In this document: piece by piece, positions 31,550 through 42,487 of the stretch
How positions within the stretch are numbered: position 1 is the first letter of the stretch
Layout of the letters: the number at the start of each line of letters is the position of its first letter
NCBI GenBank assembly: GCA_019925095.2
Contig: CM034392.1
Span: 26,111,887 to 26,175,886 of the forward strand
Length of the DNA: 64,000 bases
Reading direction: 5' to 3'
Source: Dendrolimus kikuchii
Lineage: Eukaryota; Arthropoda; Insecta; Lepidoptera; Lasiocampidae
Notes under the pieces: generated by a model
Databases searched by the model: none
What the model was told of the DNA's origin: nothing
What the model saw: only the letters and a program-made list of their open reading frames with translations
Program-made: the position numbers and the translations under genes

Positions 31550-32069
31550 CATTACTTTTTCAAAGAACACTTTAAGCAGTTACAGCCGTCTTAAACGAAC
31601 CGAACCATTCGACCGTTCGACGAAATGTACACTTAAAACCAATGAAGGCCAACAGAATAGATTGGTGGACCTTAGTTGGCTCTGTCTGTACGCGGCATGA
31701 GACAAATAACGGCCATACCTTCCCCGCGCTCCCCTCGCGATAAACGCCAGCCATTCCTCGCCATAATTATAACATATCGCGGCACAATATCATAAATATC
31801 AATCAACGTCACCCGCTGAAGTTAAATTAATACCATCGCGATTGAGTGTCGTCGGATATCAATCAAATCGTTGGGCATTGATTGATTGGGCGCGTTACAC
31901 GGCCAAAACAAAATATAGCATCGATCATCGTATCGCAAACGCACGGAGTGGACGTTGTACATTTAAATGGGTAATTTGTTATATTATATTTATAATTAAT
32001 AAAGCTTCCGGGTGTTATCTACTCTAATATATCAATTGTATAATATGAAATTGGATACAAAACTATATC
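31550..32069. other. Non-repetitive stretch, possible regulatory DNA
   Basis: No repeat family is recognised. ATCAATCA-type sites occur three times (31798, 31858, and inverted at 31879). A 60-codon open frame on the minus strand (31572-31754) is unidentified. Confidence 0.4.
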
Positions 32070-32330
32070 GGATTGGATTCCTGGCATAGTAAATTTCGTA
32101 AACAACTTTCATTATTTATTATACTACAACGGTATTATTTATATGGAGTTAAGAATCGGTTTGAAGGTTTCTTTGCTATCCTTAAAGAATACTTCAAACT
32201 TGTTCTAACTCAATATGAATTAGACCGTTCTTGTCTGGGATCCTAAAGAGGTATGTTGTATATTACCCATAACACAAGCTTAACTTGGGGATATACTATT
32301 TGTGATTGTCTGGCAATTATGATATAACAA
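32070..32330 (+). mobile_element. Old SINE-N copy
   Basis: 'ggattcctggcatagtaaat' and 'gtatattacccataacac' match the sense strand of SINE-N in the right order, with an inserted or diverged middle. Confidence 0.62.
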
Positions 32331-32461
32331 ATTTAAATAAATTAAATGCAGTACACAAACTATGAAGGGTTCCATAGAGATGACAGTCAACGTCGTAGTT
32401 TTAAGTTAGAACGCTTAATAAATAGGCTATAATAATAAACAGCGCTGACAAATAAATAATA

Positions 32462-32845
32462 CATACATACATATTATCACGCCTTTTCCCCATGAGGGTA
32501 GGCAGCGACTATAGATCTTCACTTGCGACGATGTTGACATACAACTTTCGCTTCATCTACTTTCATTAACCTCTTGATACATGCACGTTTTATTGATATG
32601 ATTTTTACCTGACCTCGTTTTAACACTTCTGTTATTTGATCATGGTGTGTACGTCGTGGTCTATCGGTACCAACTCTACGATTCACAATACTGTCATACA
32701 CTTGTTTTGTGATTCTATTTTCATCCATCCTCTCTACATGCCCAAACCACCTTAACATTCCCATTTCAACTCTTGTTATTACGTCTTCTTTCAATCCACG
32801 ACGTTCCCTTATTACACTACTCCGTATCATATCATTCAGTACATT
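32462..32845 (-). pseudogene. RTE-type LINE C-terminus (second family)
   Basis: The minus strand encodes IRSSVIRERRGLKEDVITRV, then EMGMLRWFGHVERMDENRIT and KQVYDSIVNR..GTDRPRRTHHDQITEVL. It is homologous to LINE-B but clearly distinct in sequence; the tail is also (ATGT)n-like (acatacatacat at the left). It is 5' truncated where repeat F begins. Confidence 0.85.
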
Positions 32846-32849
32846 AATA

Positions 32850-33260
32850 GACAAGGATAAAACTTTATTGTTCACCAAAACAAAGATTACAAAAATGTAC
32901 AACAAGACAAGAGTTATTTGGTAAATGGTAAGTATAAGCCTAAAAGCTATCTCGACCAGACAACCTGAGTCAAAGGAAATTCTTAAATTATCTATAATTA
33001 TTATGCATATAAAGATGAAGAAAGAAAAAAAAATGAAAATTAAAAATGACATGACATGGACACCAGATTACAGTCCTAAAGTATAGTAAATAGAGTAAGC
33101 TAGATAGATCGATAGCACTTTATTGCTCACCAAATACACAATTTCAAAAAAGCACAATTGCAATATTGTTACGGTAGAAGGCGGCCTTATCGCTTAAAGC
33201 AATCTCTTCCAGGCAACCTAACTTAAAGAATATTTTAAACTAATCTGGCGATGTAGGTGG
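32850..33260 (-). mobile_element. Two repeat-F tails
   Basis: 'aaaactttattgttcacca' (about 32858) and 'tagcactttattgctcacca' (about 33112), each followed by '...ctcgaccagacaacc' or 'ctcttccaggcaacc'. These are 3' ends of a minus-strand LINE; sense ends in an AATAAAGT-type signal. Other tails lie at 15209 and 40006. Confidence 0.65.
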
Positions 33261-33387
33261 TGCAGATTATTAGGTAGATCTTAAACAAACATACTTAAAC
33301 TATATATTTTATAAATTTAATATATACAAACATATTTATAAGATATATATTAATTAGTCTATAGTCTAAGAATAAGGCATAATTAAT

Positions 33388-33956
33388 ATTTTTCTTAAGT
33401 TTTCGCGACTTGTATACATGTCATGACATGACATGAAACACACAAGGTCTACGAAGTCTGCGATCAGTGAACACACGCTGGATAAACCCAACCACTACAT
33501 CAGATTCGATAACCCACAAATCCTCGCGAAAGAGAATCGTTTCATACCTAGAATGATGCGTGAGGCTATTGAAATCAAAAAAACACCCAAATTTCAATAG
33601 AGAAGATGGTTGGCAAGTACCACCTGTTTGGGATCCAATTATCAAAACTATTAAGACCCAAACCCAGCAAAAACCAGCTGCCAGACCTCAAGACACTGTG
33701 AGCTCTTTCTGCGTACAACGGAACACAAACCAACTTGACTGATAATTACTTTTATTTTTCCTTCCACCCATTTTAATATTATATAAAATTATTAGAGCTA
33801 GGCATGTTTGCTGAAGAGTTTCTTGCGCCGCTTCTTCTCTTCAAGCCATAACATGTTGCGAAGCGGTAGTAAATTAGATTAGGCTCCCATAGATTAAATA
33901 ATAACCATAAACAAAATTAAAAATTAAATAATTAAAATTTAAAACGTAGTTTTATT
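33388..33956 (+). pseudogene. Penelope-like element, GIY-YIG end, 14-bp TSD
   Basis: From 33433 the frame reads MKHTRSTKSAISEHTLDKPN, HYIRFDNPQILAKENRFIPR, MMREAIEIKK, then one extra A (about 33586) shifts the frame before HPNFNREDGWQVPPVW... and a stop at 33742. This is the C-terminal half of the GIY-YIG endonuclease of Penelope-like retroelements, including the conserved REAIEI glutamate. AAGGCATAATTAAT flanks it (33374-33387, 33957-33970). The 5' head is the inverted copy of the family's terminal ~32 bp, which is missing from its own 3' end. Confidence 0.88.
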
Positions 33957-34104
33957 AAGGCATAATTAATTAAGAAAAAGTAGTATTCTCTGAGGCGTTC
34001 TTAAATGTAGGCGATGTTTTGACCTCTCTGACAATAAGAGGCAGCGCATTCCAAAGTTTGACAGCCTGCCCTGTAAAAGTGTAAATAATTGGTAGACAAA
34101 CGTT

Positions 34105-34590
34105 GTCTATCCACAAGCTAAGTAAGTTAGCTTGTGTTATAGGTAATACACGAACCACTCTGGGGCCAATCCCAGACACCTAATTTTTTTTTTTTTTTGG
34201 CCAGGGGAAATCCGTTTGAGGACTAAGCCGCGACAGGCACAGAAGCCTGGGGGAATAATTCGCGACCCGTGTGTGGGATTCGCCAGATCGGGGGTGGCAC
34301 TAGCGCGCCCAGTCAAAACTGGTGCCACGCTATTGCCACTTCCCAGTTAGGGATACCCACTAAAACCCCTGGGTGTTCCGTCCTGCGCCTTATGCCAGGG
34401 CTACGGGTAATTGGGATTCCCGGCTCCACATGCCCTGGCAGGCGTGGGCCTCCCTCAATCCCAGACACCTAGAATAAATAACAGAAAATTCGTGTATGAC
34501 ATTTACCACGCCAGGAATCGAATCCGTAGCCTCTGCATTCCAGTGAGCTCGGACAAGAAAGGCGTAGCCCATTCAACTACGGAGGCCGTA
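34105..34590 (-). mobile_element. SINE-N interrupted by a retroposon
   Basis: The left part (to 34182) and right part (from 34456) join into one SINE-N if the insert and one duplication are removed. The right part holds antisense box B (ggaatcgaatcc) and box A regions ('cccattcaacta'). Confidence 0.87.
34183..34455 (-). mobile_element. Poly(A) retroposon (family O) nested in SINE-N
   Basis: The 273-bp insert begins with a T tract (poly(A) on the minus strand) and has an exact 16-bp duplication CAATCCCAGACACCTA at 34167-34182 and 34456-34471. It is the inverse of 4804-5055. Confidence 0.93.
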
Positions 34591-34591
34591 C

Positions 34592-34876
34592 AAATTCTTT
34601 TTTATTGCATGAGTTCAGCATACAGACAGACGACCTGAATCAGACCAAACAGAAGTGATGGAAAGCAGTTACCTATAGACATTTGTAATACCAAAGGTGC
34701 TACCAATGTGCGGGCGCTCTCAAATGGTAGACTGGAACCTGGTCACTAATGCCGAACACAACTCAAGATTATTATGGTGGTATACTCTAGACCAGGGATG
34801 GTAGCCATTTGTCTCCTCTTACGACAGCCCGCCCGGCTGTAGGCAATTGTATTCTTTCTCCGTTCCTCTACGAATA
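34592..34876 (-). mobile_element. Diverged SINE-A
   Basis: T tract and attgcatgagttcagc on the left; 'gttcctctacgaat' on the right. It has an insertion in the head ('gacctgaatcagacc') and internal deletions. It directly abuts SINE-N. Confidence 0.82.
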
Positions 34877-34879
34877 AGT

Positions 34880-35380
34880 TCTAGGAAAACCTTGTAATCC
34901 AAGCTTTAAGTCTAAGCTTGAAGGCTTAGTAAACAGCCCGTCTAATATAAAGAGCGCTAAATAAACAGAAAAACACTTTGTTTAATATTTTATTATCTAT
35001 TTAACTTTTTTTTATTGCCTTCAAACCGGACAGTGTATCGCTATGACATTGTCAGATGTACAACGTCGTCGTAAATATCAATTACTATAAAAAATCGTAT
35101 TTGAGTCACGACACGACAATCGTGGCGTCATGTTTAGAGTGCTTTGAGTCATCAGTCATCTGTCAACTGTAGTCTGTTAGCGTGATTTCGCTTGGACTTT
35201 TGTTAATATAAAAATATATATAAAAGTGAATTAGCTTGATATTTTCCCTCGTCACAGCTTAGGAAGTAATTAAAACGACCTCTGTAGTTCGGCGGGCTAA
35301 GCCTTTTTTTTCCGACTTTACTACAACTGGGTCAAATTCTTAAACCAATTTTCTGTTATTGGCTATTGTCCTTCTTGCGG
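34880..35380. other. No gene recognised
   Basis: AT-rich spacer; nothing supported. Confidence 0.5.
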
Positions 35381-35384
35381 ACAG

Positions 35385-35665
35385 AGGACGACCGCCAGAC
35401 ACGCCCGCCGGTGCACACCTCTCCGCGCCCTACATACCGCCGACGCCTATAGCTCGCACAATTAGCAGCTAGGCGTCGGACGGGACGCGGTATGTATGTG
35501 CCTTGGAGGCCGGAAGGACTCACTCTCATTCGACTCTCTCGCGCAATTACTTGGTCATTCGTAATAGCACCAACACATACTTTATGTATAATTTAATTTA
35601 TGTAAATAGTTTACTAATAATCATACAGTCCATTCTATATCAATTTTTAAAAGAAGCAACTGCCG
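35385..35665. repeat. Unclassified dispersed repeat Q
   Basis: Second copy of the repeat at 23225-23530, same orientation. It keeps the 'cagctaggcgtcggacggg' and 'ttggaggccggaaggactc' blocks. Confidence 0.65.
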
Positions 35666-35669
35666 CCAA

Positions 35670-36405
35670 TAGGCCTAGGCCTAGTCGCAAAAAAATGTCT
35701 CCCTACCCCACTCGCTTTGCAACTATGAAACGGGTTTTTTTTATTCTCAAATATCAGACCGATAAGACTTAATAATAGTAACACGTAAAGAAATCAAAAG
35801 TTGAGCTTTAATGATAACACTGTCAATGCGCTTGGCCCCTTCGACCCCTCAGGCTTACCCGGATCGCGTGCTATCCGTATGTGTCGTCGCTCAGACAACC
35901 GGACATCATTCTCATTAGCGTCTCGACATTCACCCATTTGTACTAATGTTCAGACGGTCAGAGGTCCTTTCGATCCGTCTGGCTTTTTTCGGATTCGCTG
36001 TTGGCATTTACAGGGTTAACGATTATGGAATGAAAGCAACGGGTTAAATATCCTCTATTATTAAACCATTAGTGTTGTATTTAGTCTGTATTATCATTCT
36101 TACGTTAAATTCTGAGGAAAATCTATAGATGTTTGATACACGATTTTTAAATAATGGAGAGGTGGAGTGGGGGAGGGGGGAGGTTTACTTACCTCTACTA
36201 CAACGCTTATGGTCCGGAGATCTTGAAATATATTTTTTTTAATAAACATAACCTCACTTATTTTTTCAGTAATATTGCACTCATATCCATAGGTCCAACG
36301 TTGAATTTTTATTTATTTATTTATTTATTAACTTAAAAACATCGTTATCATTACAATTGTCACCAATATGATACCGTGGTACACATTATATATACATAAT
36401 AGCTG
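35670..36405. other. No gene recognised
   Basis: 35825-36010 carries two related GPFDPSG-like coding segments about 130 bp apart, suggesting an old partial duplication of unknown origin. Confidence 0.4.
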
Positions 36406-36408
36406 TGC

Positions 36409-36620
36409 CCGCGACGCCCCCCCACCCCCCCGATTTTGAAACATTTTTCATTGCTCCTCTGCTCCTATTGATCTTAGCGTGATAATATATAGCCTATAGC
36501 CTTCCTCGATAAATGGGCTATCCAACACTGAAATAATTTTTCAAATCAGACCAGTAGTTCCTGAGATTAGCGCGTTTAAACAAACAAACAAACTGTTCAG
36601 CTTTATATATTAGTATAAGA
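36409..36620. mobile_element. Metulj-like SINE/MITE
   Basis: 'gctgtgcccgcgac' head, 'tagcctatagccttcctcg' body, 'aaacaaacaaacaaactg' and 'atattagtataaga' tail. It is the same family as 57897-58150. I recognise this as a very common lepidopteran short repeat; the family name is from memory. Confidence 0.7.
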
Positions 36621-36841
36621 TTTAGTCGTCATAACGTATAATATTATATGCAGTTCTTGTGAATTCAGTCAGAATACAAATAAAAATGTCAATTTGTTTA
36701 CATATCTTGTTCAATGTTCGCAAGGCCTGTCATCGGCGCCTTATTAAGCAACTTGGTCCTGCCGTATGGTGGTACTACGAACATTGGTGGCTGCCTACGT
36801 CTCAGCACAAAATTCGCTGGAATTTTCAATCGATTTCAGCT

Positions 36842-37085
36842 AATAATAATAATAATAATCGGCAGACAAACACACACATTGTATATCCCCAAATTAAGCA
36901 AGTTACGCTTGTGTTATCGGTAATATACAACGGACTACTCTGGGGCCGATCCCAGACACCCAGACCATAGTAAATAACGGAGAAAATACGTTTCCGAAAT
37001 TTACTATACCAGGAATCGAACCCGGAGCCTCTGCGTTGAAGTGAGGTAGGCCGGCAAAGGCTTCGCCCGCTCAACCACAGAGGCC
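36842..37085 (-). mobile_element. tRNA-derived SINE-N
   Basis: (AAT)n on the left is the sense 3' tail; the antisense box B 'ggaatcgaacccg' and box A 'gcttcgcccgctcaacca' lie on the right. It is nearly identical to 31293-31549. Confidence 0.87.
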
Positions 37086-37240
37086 GTCTAATACACCTGG
37101 GTTAAACAATTTACCTCTTAACAATTTAAAAATCCTTTCAAAGTCCAAAAGTAATCAACAGAAAAAGAACCATAAAACAGCTTAAGTCGTCGAAAAATGA
37201 AGTTAACACAACAGAGCACATTCGTATACACTACAAGAGT

Positions 37241-37480
37241 ACATACATACATACATAACTTCACGCCAGTTCCCTTGCGGGGTAGGCACGAACAACAGAG
37301 CGCCATTTAGGCTTATTCTTACACACCTCACTTGCTTCTTTGACATTCATAACTCTTGTCATGCACGCTCGTCTGTTCTTAAGGCTCCTGACATCACCTT
37401 CTGCTAGTACACGATCAATTTGATCATGCAAGGTGTGTCGTGGCCTTCCACGACTTCTGCATCCATCCACTTTTGCATTG
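37241..37480 (-). mobile_element. LINE-B insertion with 12-bp TSD
   Basis: (ACAT)n tail at the left. The minus strand encodes KVDGCRSRGRPRHTLHDQID through AYPARELA without a stop. The duplication CACTACAAGAGT/CACTACAAGCGT (one mismatch) is at 37229-37240 and 37481-37492. Confidence 0.9.
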
Positions 37481-37888
37481 CACTACAAGCGTGACCATGA
37501 AAATATTCAAAATGGCGGCCAATAAAAATCAAAATTTTGACATAACAAATAACATAACTCGGTTAAAGAAATAGGCGATTTGACGTAAAACTAATAACCC
37601 ACTTCCTGTCTATATGACTTATAATCCTATTATACGATGATAAAATACGATAACAAAATTTCCTAAAAAAATATGTCAGATGGAAATTTTCTAAGACCAC
37701 CTGGTGACAGATTTGAGATAATTATGTATGAACGAATCATTAATATTATACTGTTAACCACGTTTCGATCATTAATTTTTACTAAATATGTCTCTGAGTG
37801 TTAACTTATCTACAGGGTGTGGCGTAGTTAATGGATACTCCTTTACCTGCGGGTGGGGGAAATCATGACTGATTAGAAAATCTAAGTT

Positions 37889-38196
37889 TTTTTTTTATTT
37901 ATTTTTTTATTGCAGGAGATCAGCAGACAGGCAGATGGCCCACTTGATAGAAAGCGGTTACCAACGCCTATGGACATTTGTAACACCGTAGGTGCTACAA
38001 ATGCGCTGCTGCTCTCTTAAGGGAAACTGGAACCTGGTTACTAATGCCGGAACACAACTCGAAGGTTGTTATGGCGACATACCTTAAACCCAGGGGTGGT
38101 AGCCATCCAGTCGGGCAAATGGCCTACCACCTGGCTGTGGATTGTTAAGTCGCCTCTTTCTAAATTGTATTCTTTCTCCGTTCCTTAACGGATAAA
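37889..38196 (-). mobile_element. SINE-A in the inverted-repeat transposon
   Basis: Full-length apart from a deletion of the 'tacgacaggccgcccggccg' segment. It lies just inside the left arm. Confidence 0.87.
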
Positions 38197-38396
38197 AAAG
38201 TTTATGTTTAGTACGGACATTTTCCAAATATTTAAAAATTATACAACTTGGCTCACTCGCATATATCTAGATCAATCTAGTGTTTTTTAAGCTGTCTCAG
38301 TACAATTTTTTTATAACACAAGAGCCCAAAGCCATGAATAAATACTCAATGTTCAAAATATTTGTTTATTTAATTTTTTAATTAAACACTAGCACA

Positions 38397-38712
38397 AAAA
38401 TTTTTATCCGTGCAGGAACGGATAAAAAATACAATTTCCTGCGGCCTGTCGTAAGAGGTGACTTAACAACCCACAGCCAGGTGGTAGGGTATTTGCCCGA
38501 CTGGATGGCTACCACTCCTGGTCTAAAGTATGTCGCCATAACAACCTTGAGTTGTGTTTTAGCATTAGTCACCAGGTTCCAGTTTCCCTTAATAGAGCAG
38601 CAGCGCATTTGTAGCAACTTTGCTGTTGCAAATGTCCATAGGCGATGATAACCGCTTTCCATCAAGTGGGCCGTCTGCCTGTCTGCTGAGCCCCTGCAAT
38701 AAAAAAAAAGAA
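38397..38712 (+). mobile_element. SINE-A in the inverted-repeat transposon
   Basis: Near full length, sense plus, ending 'ctgcaataaaaaaaaag'. It lies in the centre of the transposon. Confidence 0.88.
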
Positions 38713-38950
38713 AAATGGCGAAACACATTTGATAGTACAGCTATTCGAGAAGAACGTTAAAAAACAGACTGAAAAAAGTCCTAGATTTGTGTAAGTGGCA
38801 CCAAAAACAGTGAGCCGAGGTGTATGTTTTTTATAAATTTGGAAACTAGCCGATAACTAAGAAACTATGATACTTTTAATAAGCATACATTTTGATTTTC
38901 TAATCAGTCATGATTTTCCCCACCCGCAGGTAAAGGATTATTCATTAATT

Positions 38951-39238
38951 CAGAATACAATTTCCTGCGGCCGGGCGGCCTGTCTTAAGAGGCGACAAAA
39001 CAACCCACAGGTGGTAGGGCATTTGCCCATCTGGATGGCTTCCACTCCTGGTCTAAAGTATGTTGCCATAACAACCTTGAGTTGTGTTCCGGCATTAGTG
39101 ACCAGGTTCTAGTCTCCCTTAAGAGAGCAGCAGCGCATTTGTAGCACCTTTGCTGTTGCAAATGTCCATAGGCAATGGTAACCGCTTTCCATTAAGTGGG
39201 CCGTCTACCTGTGTGCTGAACTTCTACAATAAAAAAAG
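38951..39238 (+). mobile_element. SINE-A inside the right terminal repeat
   Basis: It starts at 'cagaatacaatttcctg' (slightly 5' truncated) and ends 'cttctacaataaaaaaag'. It splits the right arm, so it inserted after the transposon did. Confidence 0.88.
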
Positions 39239-39671
39239 AATTACGCCACATCCTGTATAACTTTATAACTTACTAGGATATGCCCGCGACTTCCTCCACG
39301 GTTGACTTGAAATTCTCGCTGAATTCCCAGGACACAAAGAACAGAATGTAAAAGGAATCTATACTATCGTTGTAGTGAAAACTGTATCTGAATAAACTAA
39401 CTCTTATGCACCCGAACAACTACAAACTGCTCCCGGGAAAATTCCCGCGAGATTCCCGGGATAAAAACTATCACACATTTCATTGCACAAAATTTGCTAT
39501 CGATCAATGAACAAAATCAAATTGGAATTCGATTTTTTTTTAATTAGGCCATTTTAAGTAATTCCCAGAAAAATCACCCCGGGACTCCCAGGATAAAAAG
39601 TAGCGCAGATTTTAAGTCAAAGAATTCGCTGTCGATCAGCGATAAACGCATCCAAATCGGCCCGGTGGTCT

Positions 39672-39992
39672 TTTATCCGTAACGGAGAAAGAATACAATT
39701 TCCTGCGGCCGGGCGGCCTGTCGTAAGGGGCGACAAAACAACCCACAGGTGGTAGGACATTCGCCCATCTGGATGGTTACCACTCCTGGTCTAAAGCATG
39801 TCGCCGTAACAACCTTAAGTTGTGTTCCGGCATTAGTGACCAGGTTCCCGTCTCGCTTAAGAGAACAGCAGCGCATTTGTAGCACCTTTGGTGTTGCAAA
39901 TGTCCACAGGCGATGGTAACCGCTTTCCATTAAGTGGACGTCTGTCTGTATGATGAACTCCTGCAATAAAAGAGAGAGAGAGAGAGAGAGAA
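39672..39992 (+). mobile_element. SINE-A followed by (GA)n
   Basis: Full-length ('ttatccgtaacggagaaag' to 'ctcctgcaataaaa'), then about 12 GA dinucleotides (39969-39992) leading into repeat F. Confidence 0.86.
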
Positions 39993-40005
39993 CACTTTAT
40001 TCTAC

Positions 40006-40125
40006 ACCATTACAGAAAACACAGAAAAACTTATAGCCAAAAAAGATTCTAAATTTGCACAATGGGCGGTCTTATCGCTAAGAAACGATCTCTTCCAGAC
40101 AATCCGTAAGATACATTACTATAAG
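40006..40125 (-). mobile_element. Repeat-F LINE tail
   Basis: 'acactttattctacaccatt' followed by 'ggcggtcttatcgctaagaa' and 'ctcttccagacaatc'. It is the same family as about 33112-33240. Confidence 0.68.
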
Positions 40126-40127
40126 TT

Positions 40128-40731
40128 AGTTTAGAGTTAGATCGACTCGCTCTGCAGTCTGGTGAAAGCCATGCTGCATAGCAGCGATACCTGGGGGGCT
40201 GCGGTTACTTTTTGTGAGACGGTAATGTCTCTCAAAGAGGCCGCCGAACGAGATAGGGAGAGGAGTATTATTGCGCGTACTAATGCGACTCCACGCGGAC
40301 GCCGGCGGTTGACTGGCATCCGACGCAGGTATGCGCATGACTTCCCACCCTGAATAATACCGCTTCGGGGGGCCTTTAGCTGTCAAGGGAGCAAAGGATT
40401 CATCACCCCCGCTGACGAAGTGAATGTGTTCTGATTCCCGGGGCACATTCAGGCACTTTTTGCGCTGGATCGAACTGGCTACGTTCCAAGTCTCAACCTT
40501 TCCTACATAAAAAGCGCGGGGCACATGGGAGGAGGGTGGTTTTAGTGGGTAGTGGGTGTTGCCCGTGCAACTTCTCTGAGTCTCCACACAAGCTGGCTTG
40601 ATTATTGTTCGGATTGCCCCTTATTAAAGGAAAAAGCCTCCATGATCAACTATGGTCTAATCCCTTGCAAAGGACCCAGTATTGAGCGTAAGTAGCATTT
40701 CCCCCGCCTTAAAAAAAAAAGATAAACATTT
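40128..40731 (+). pseudogene. R1-like LINE C-terminus, 3' UTR and poly(A)
   Basis: The frame reads DSLCSLVKAMLHSSDTWGAA, then VTFCETVMSLKEAAERDRER and SIIARTNATPRGRRRLTG..AHDFPP, stop at 40353. A ~370-bp 3' UTR and A10 at about 40721 follow. I recognise the tail as one shared by poly(A)-ended R1-type lepidopteran LINEs. It is 5' truncated and was otherwise intact at insertion. Its 3' UTR recurs at 24522 and 63116. Confidence 0.75.
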
Positions 40732-40734
40732 GAA

Positions 40735-41325
40735 CTTTAATTTAATTATTCATCTACATTAAACCCAATATCCATTTTTAATGGTAAAATTCATAAAATA
40801 TTCTGATCATGTTGTTAGATAAGTTTTATTGTTTAGTAGCAGTTTGTTATTAAATTAAATATTTTAACGACATTGTTAGAAAACAAAAGAATTTATTTAT
40901 CATTTGATCAAATAATAAAAGTAGATTTTACGATCTACTAAGCAGGAACTGATTATCTTCTTATATCTAGTGGTAAATAAGCATGTTCGTTGGAGGTAAT
41001 ATATTATACTAGCTATGCCCGCGACTTCGTCCGCATGTATTTTTTCGCGGAACCCTATTTTTTTTTATTTTAGAGTTAATTTTGTAGCCTAAGTTACTTC
41101 ATATAACATCAGCTATCTGCCAGTAAAAGACCCTGTAGGGTTTGCTATTAAACGCTTGTATTTAAATTCGAAAATGCTCGTCTAAACGTCACTGTAAAGT
41201 CAATCAGATCGGCATTTCAACACGTCTACGAGTGGCGCCACCGTCCATACGATACTGTATTTCAGTCTCTTCAAATCAAAAATCTACAACGAGCTATCAG
41301 TGAGTCGAATCTAACAATTCACATA
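40735..41325. other. No gene; one short repeat head
   Basis: AT-rich. At 41012-41060 a Metulj-like head ('tatgcccgcgacttcgtccg') occurs without a recognisable body. Confidence 0.5.
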
Positions 41326-41329
41326 CATA

Positions 41330-41812
41330 CTTAACTTCACGCCAGTTTCCTTGCGGGGTAGGCACGAACAACAGAGCGCCATTCAGGCTTATTCTTACAC
41401 ACCTCACTTGCTTCTTTGACATTCATAGCTCTTGTCATGTACGCTCGTCTATTCTTAAGGCTCCAAACATCACCTTCTGCTAGTACACGATCAATTTGAT
41501 CATGGAAGGTGTGTCGTGGCCTTCCACGACTTCTGCATCCATCCACTTTTGCATTGTATATCTGTTTAGTCATTCTTTCATCATGCATTCTTTCCACATG
41601 CCCGAACCACCGGAGCATTCCTTTCCTTACCTTCACCCCGACACTCTCTTTCATACCAACTCTCTTTCTTACTTCGGTATTAGGAACGCGGTCCGCGAGC
41701 GTCACTCCGCAGATTTTGCGCAGTGCTCGCATCTCGACCGCGTTTACTCTACTTTCATGCTCTCTCTTCCATACCCAACTCTCGCTTCCATACGTGAGCG
41801 TAGGTAACTAAT
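41330..41812 (-). pseudogene. Longest LINE-B C-terminal copy
   Basis: The minus strand is open from TLTYGSESWVWKREHESRVN through AVEMRALRKICGVTLADRVP and GMLRWFGHVERM to the stop near 41337, then a short (ACAT)n tail at the left. It extends about 25 codons further 5' than the copy at 9222 and has no frameshift. 5' truncated. Confidence 0.88.
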
Positions 41813-42050
41813 GCTATTCTAACTATTTACAAGCGCATTTTTGCCAAAATATCAAACATTCAATCGACCAGTCCCCTTAAAATCGGCCCAGCCATTTCAG
41901 AGATTAGCTGAAGGATCCTGATAGATAGACAGACAGACTTTTTTTGTATATATAAGTATCGTATATACTTTCACATGCATTTAGTAAAAAGCTTTTATTT
42001 TGACAGTAAGAACAGACACTTTAATTTTATTTATCTGTATGTATAGATAC
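41813..42050. other. Short-repeat tail, no gene
   Basis: 'gagattagctgaaggatcc' with (GATA/GACA)n resembles the tail of Metulj-like repeats. Confidence 0.5.
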
Positions 42051-42053
42051 CAA

Positions 42054-42202
42054 TAAGGCTGGTCGCAAATGGGCCATCGATGCCAGCCAGCGGTGGTGGC
42101 TACACGTGTGCGGCGAGTCCCTAAATTTATGAAAAAGAGAGTGAACTGTTTGTCGCTGAACAGCGGTGGCTGTGGTCGGTAGCCCGTTTGCGCCCAGCCT
42201 TA
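42054..42202. mobile_element. 149-bp MITE with ~21-bp inverted ends
   Basis: TAAGGCTGGTCGCAAATGGG at the left matches the complement of 'cccgtttgcgcccagcctta' at the right with two differences; weaker similarity continues inwards. No target duplication can be assigned with confidence. Confidence 0.72.
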
Positions 42203-42487
42203 ATTTCAAGTGTCTTTCTATTTCAAAATAAATGGAAAAATGTAATTGAAAATCGCATTTATACGATGTTTAGTCATAAATGATAGTTTTAAGAGTTCTT
42301 GTTTTTGTGTCGGTCTGATAATTAGGCTATGAATAGACTCCGAAACGGCTTAACTAATTTTGCAATCAATCAGAGAAATCTCTCGAATTGATCTTGTTAA
42401 TATAATTATTATATTGTTTTATTTCAAGTTACTTTGTTTTACAATTACTGTTTAAACAAAAATTAATACGCTTTTCTGATTCATTTT

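Larger units (their letters stand above)
37813..39255. mobile_element. Inverted-repeat transposon loaded with SINE-A
   Basis: Left arm 37813-37882 (CAGGGTGTGGCG ... CTGATTAGAAAATC) is matched, inverted, by 38894-38950 plus 39239-39255; the right arm is split by a SINE-A. TA flanks both ends (37811-37812, 39256-39257). A CAGGG-start with TA duplication is Tc1/mariner-like. Without the SINEs it is a ~530-bp non-autonomous element. Confidence 0.82.

Noticed and set aside
40126..40587. 153-codon minus-strand ORF at 40.1-40.6 kb
   Set aside because: It runs antisense across the C-terminus and 3' UTR of the R1-like LINE, whose plus-strand frame matches known LINE tails.
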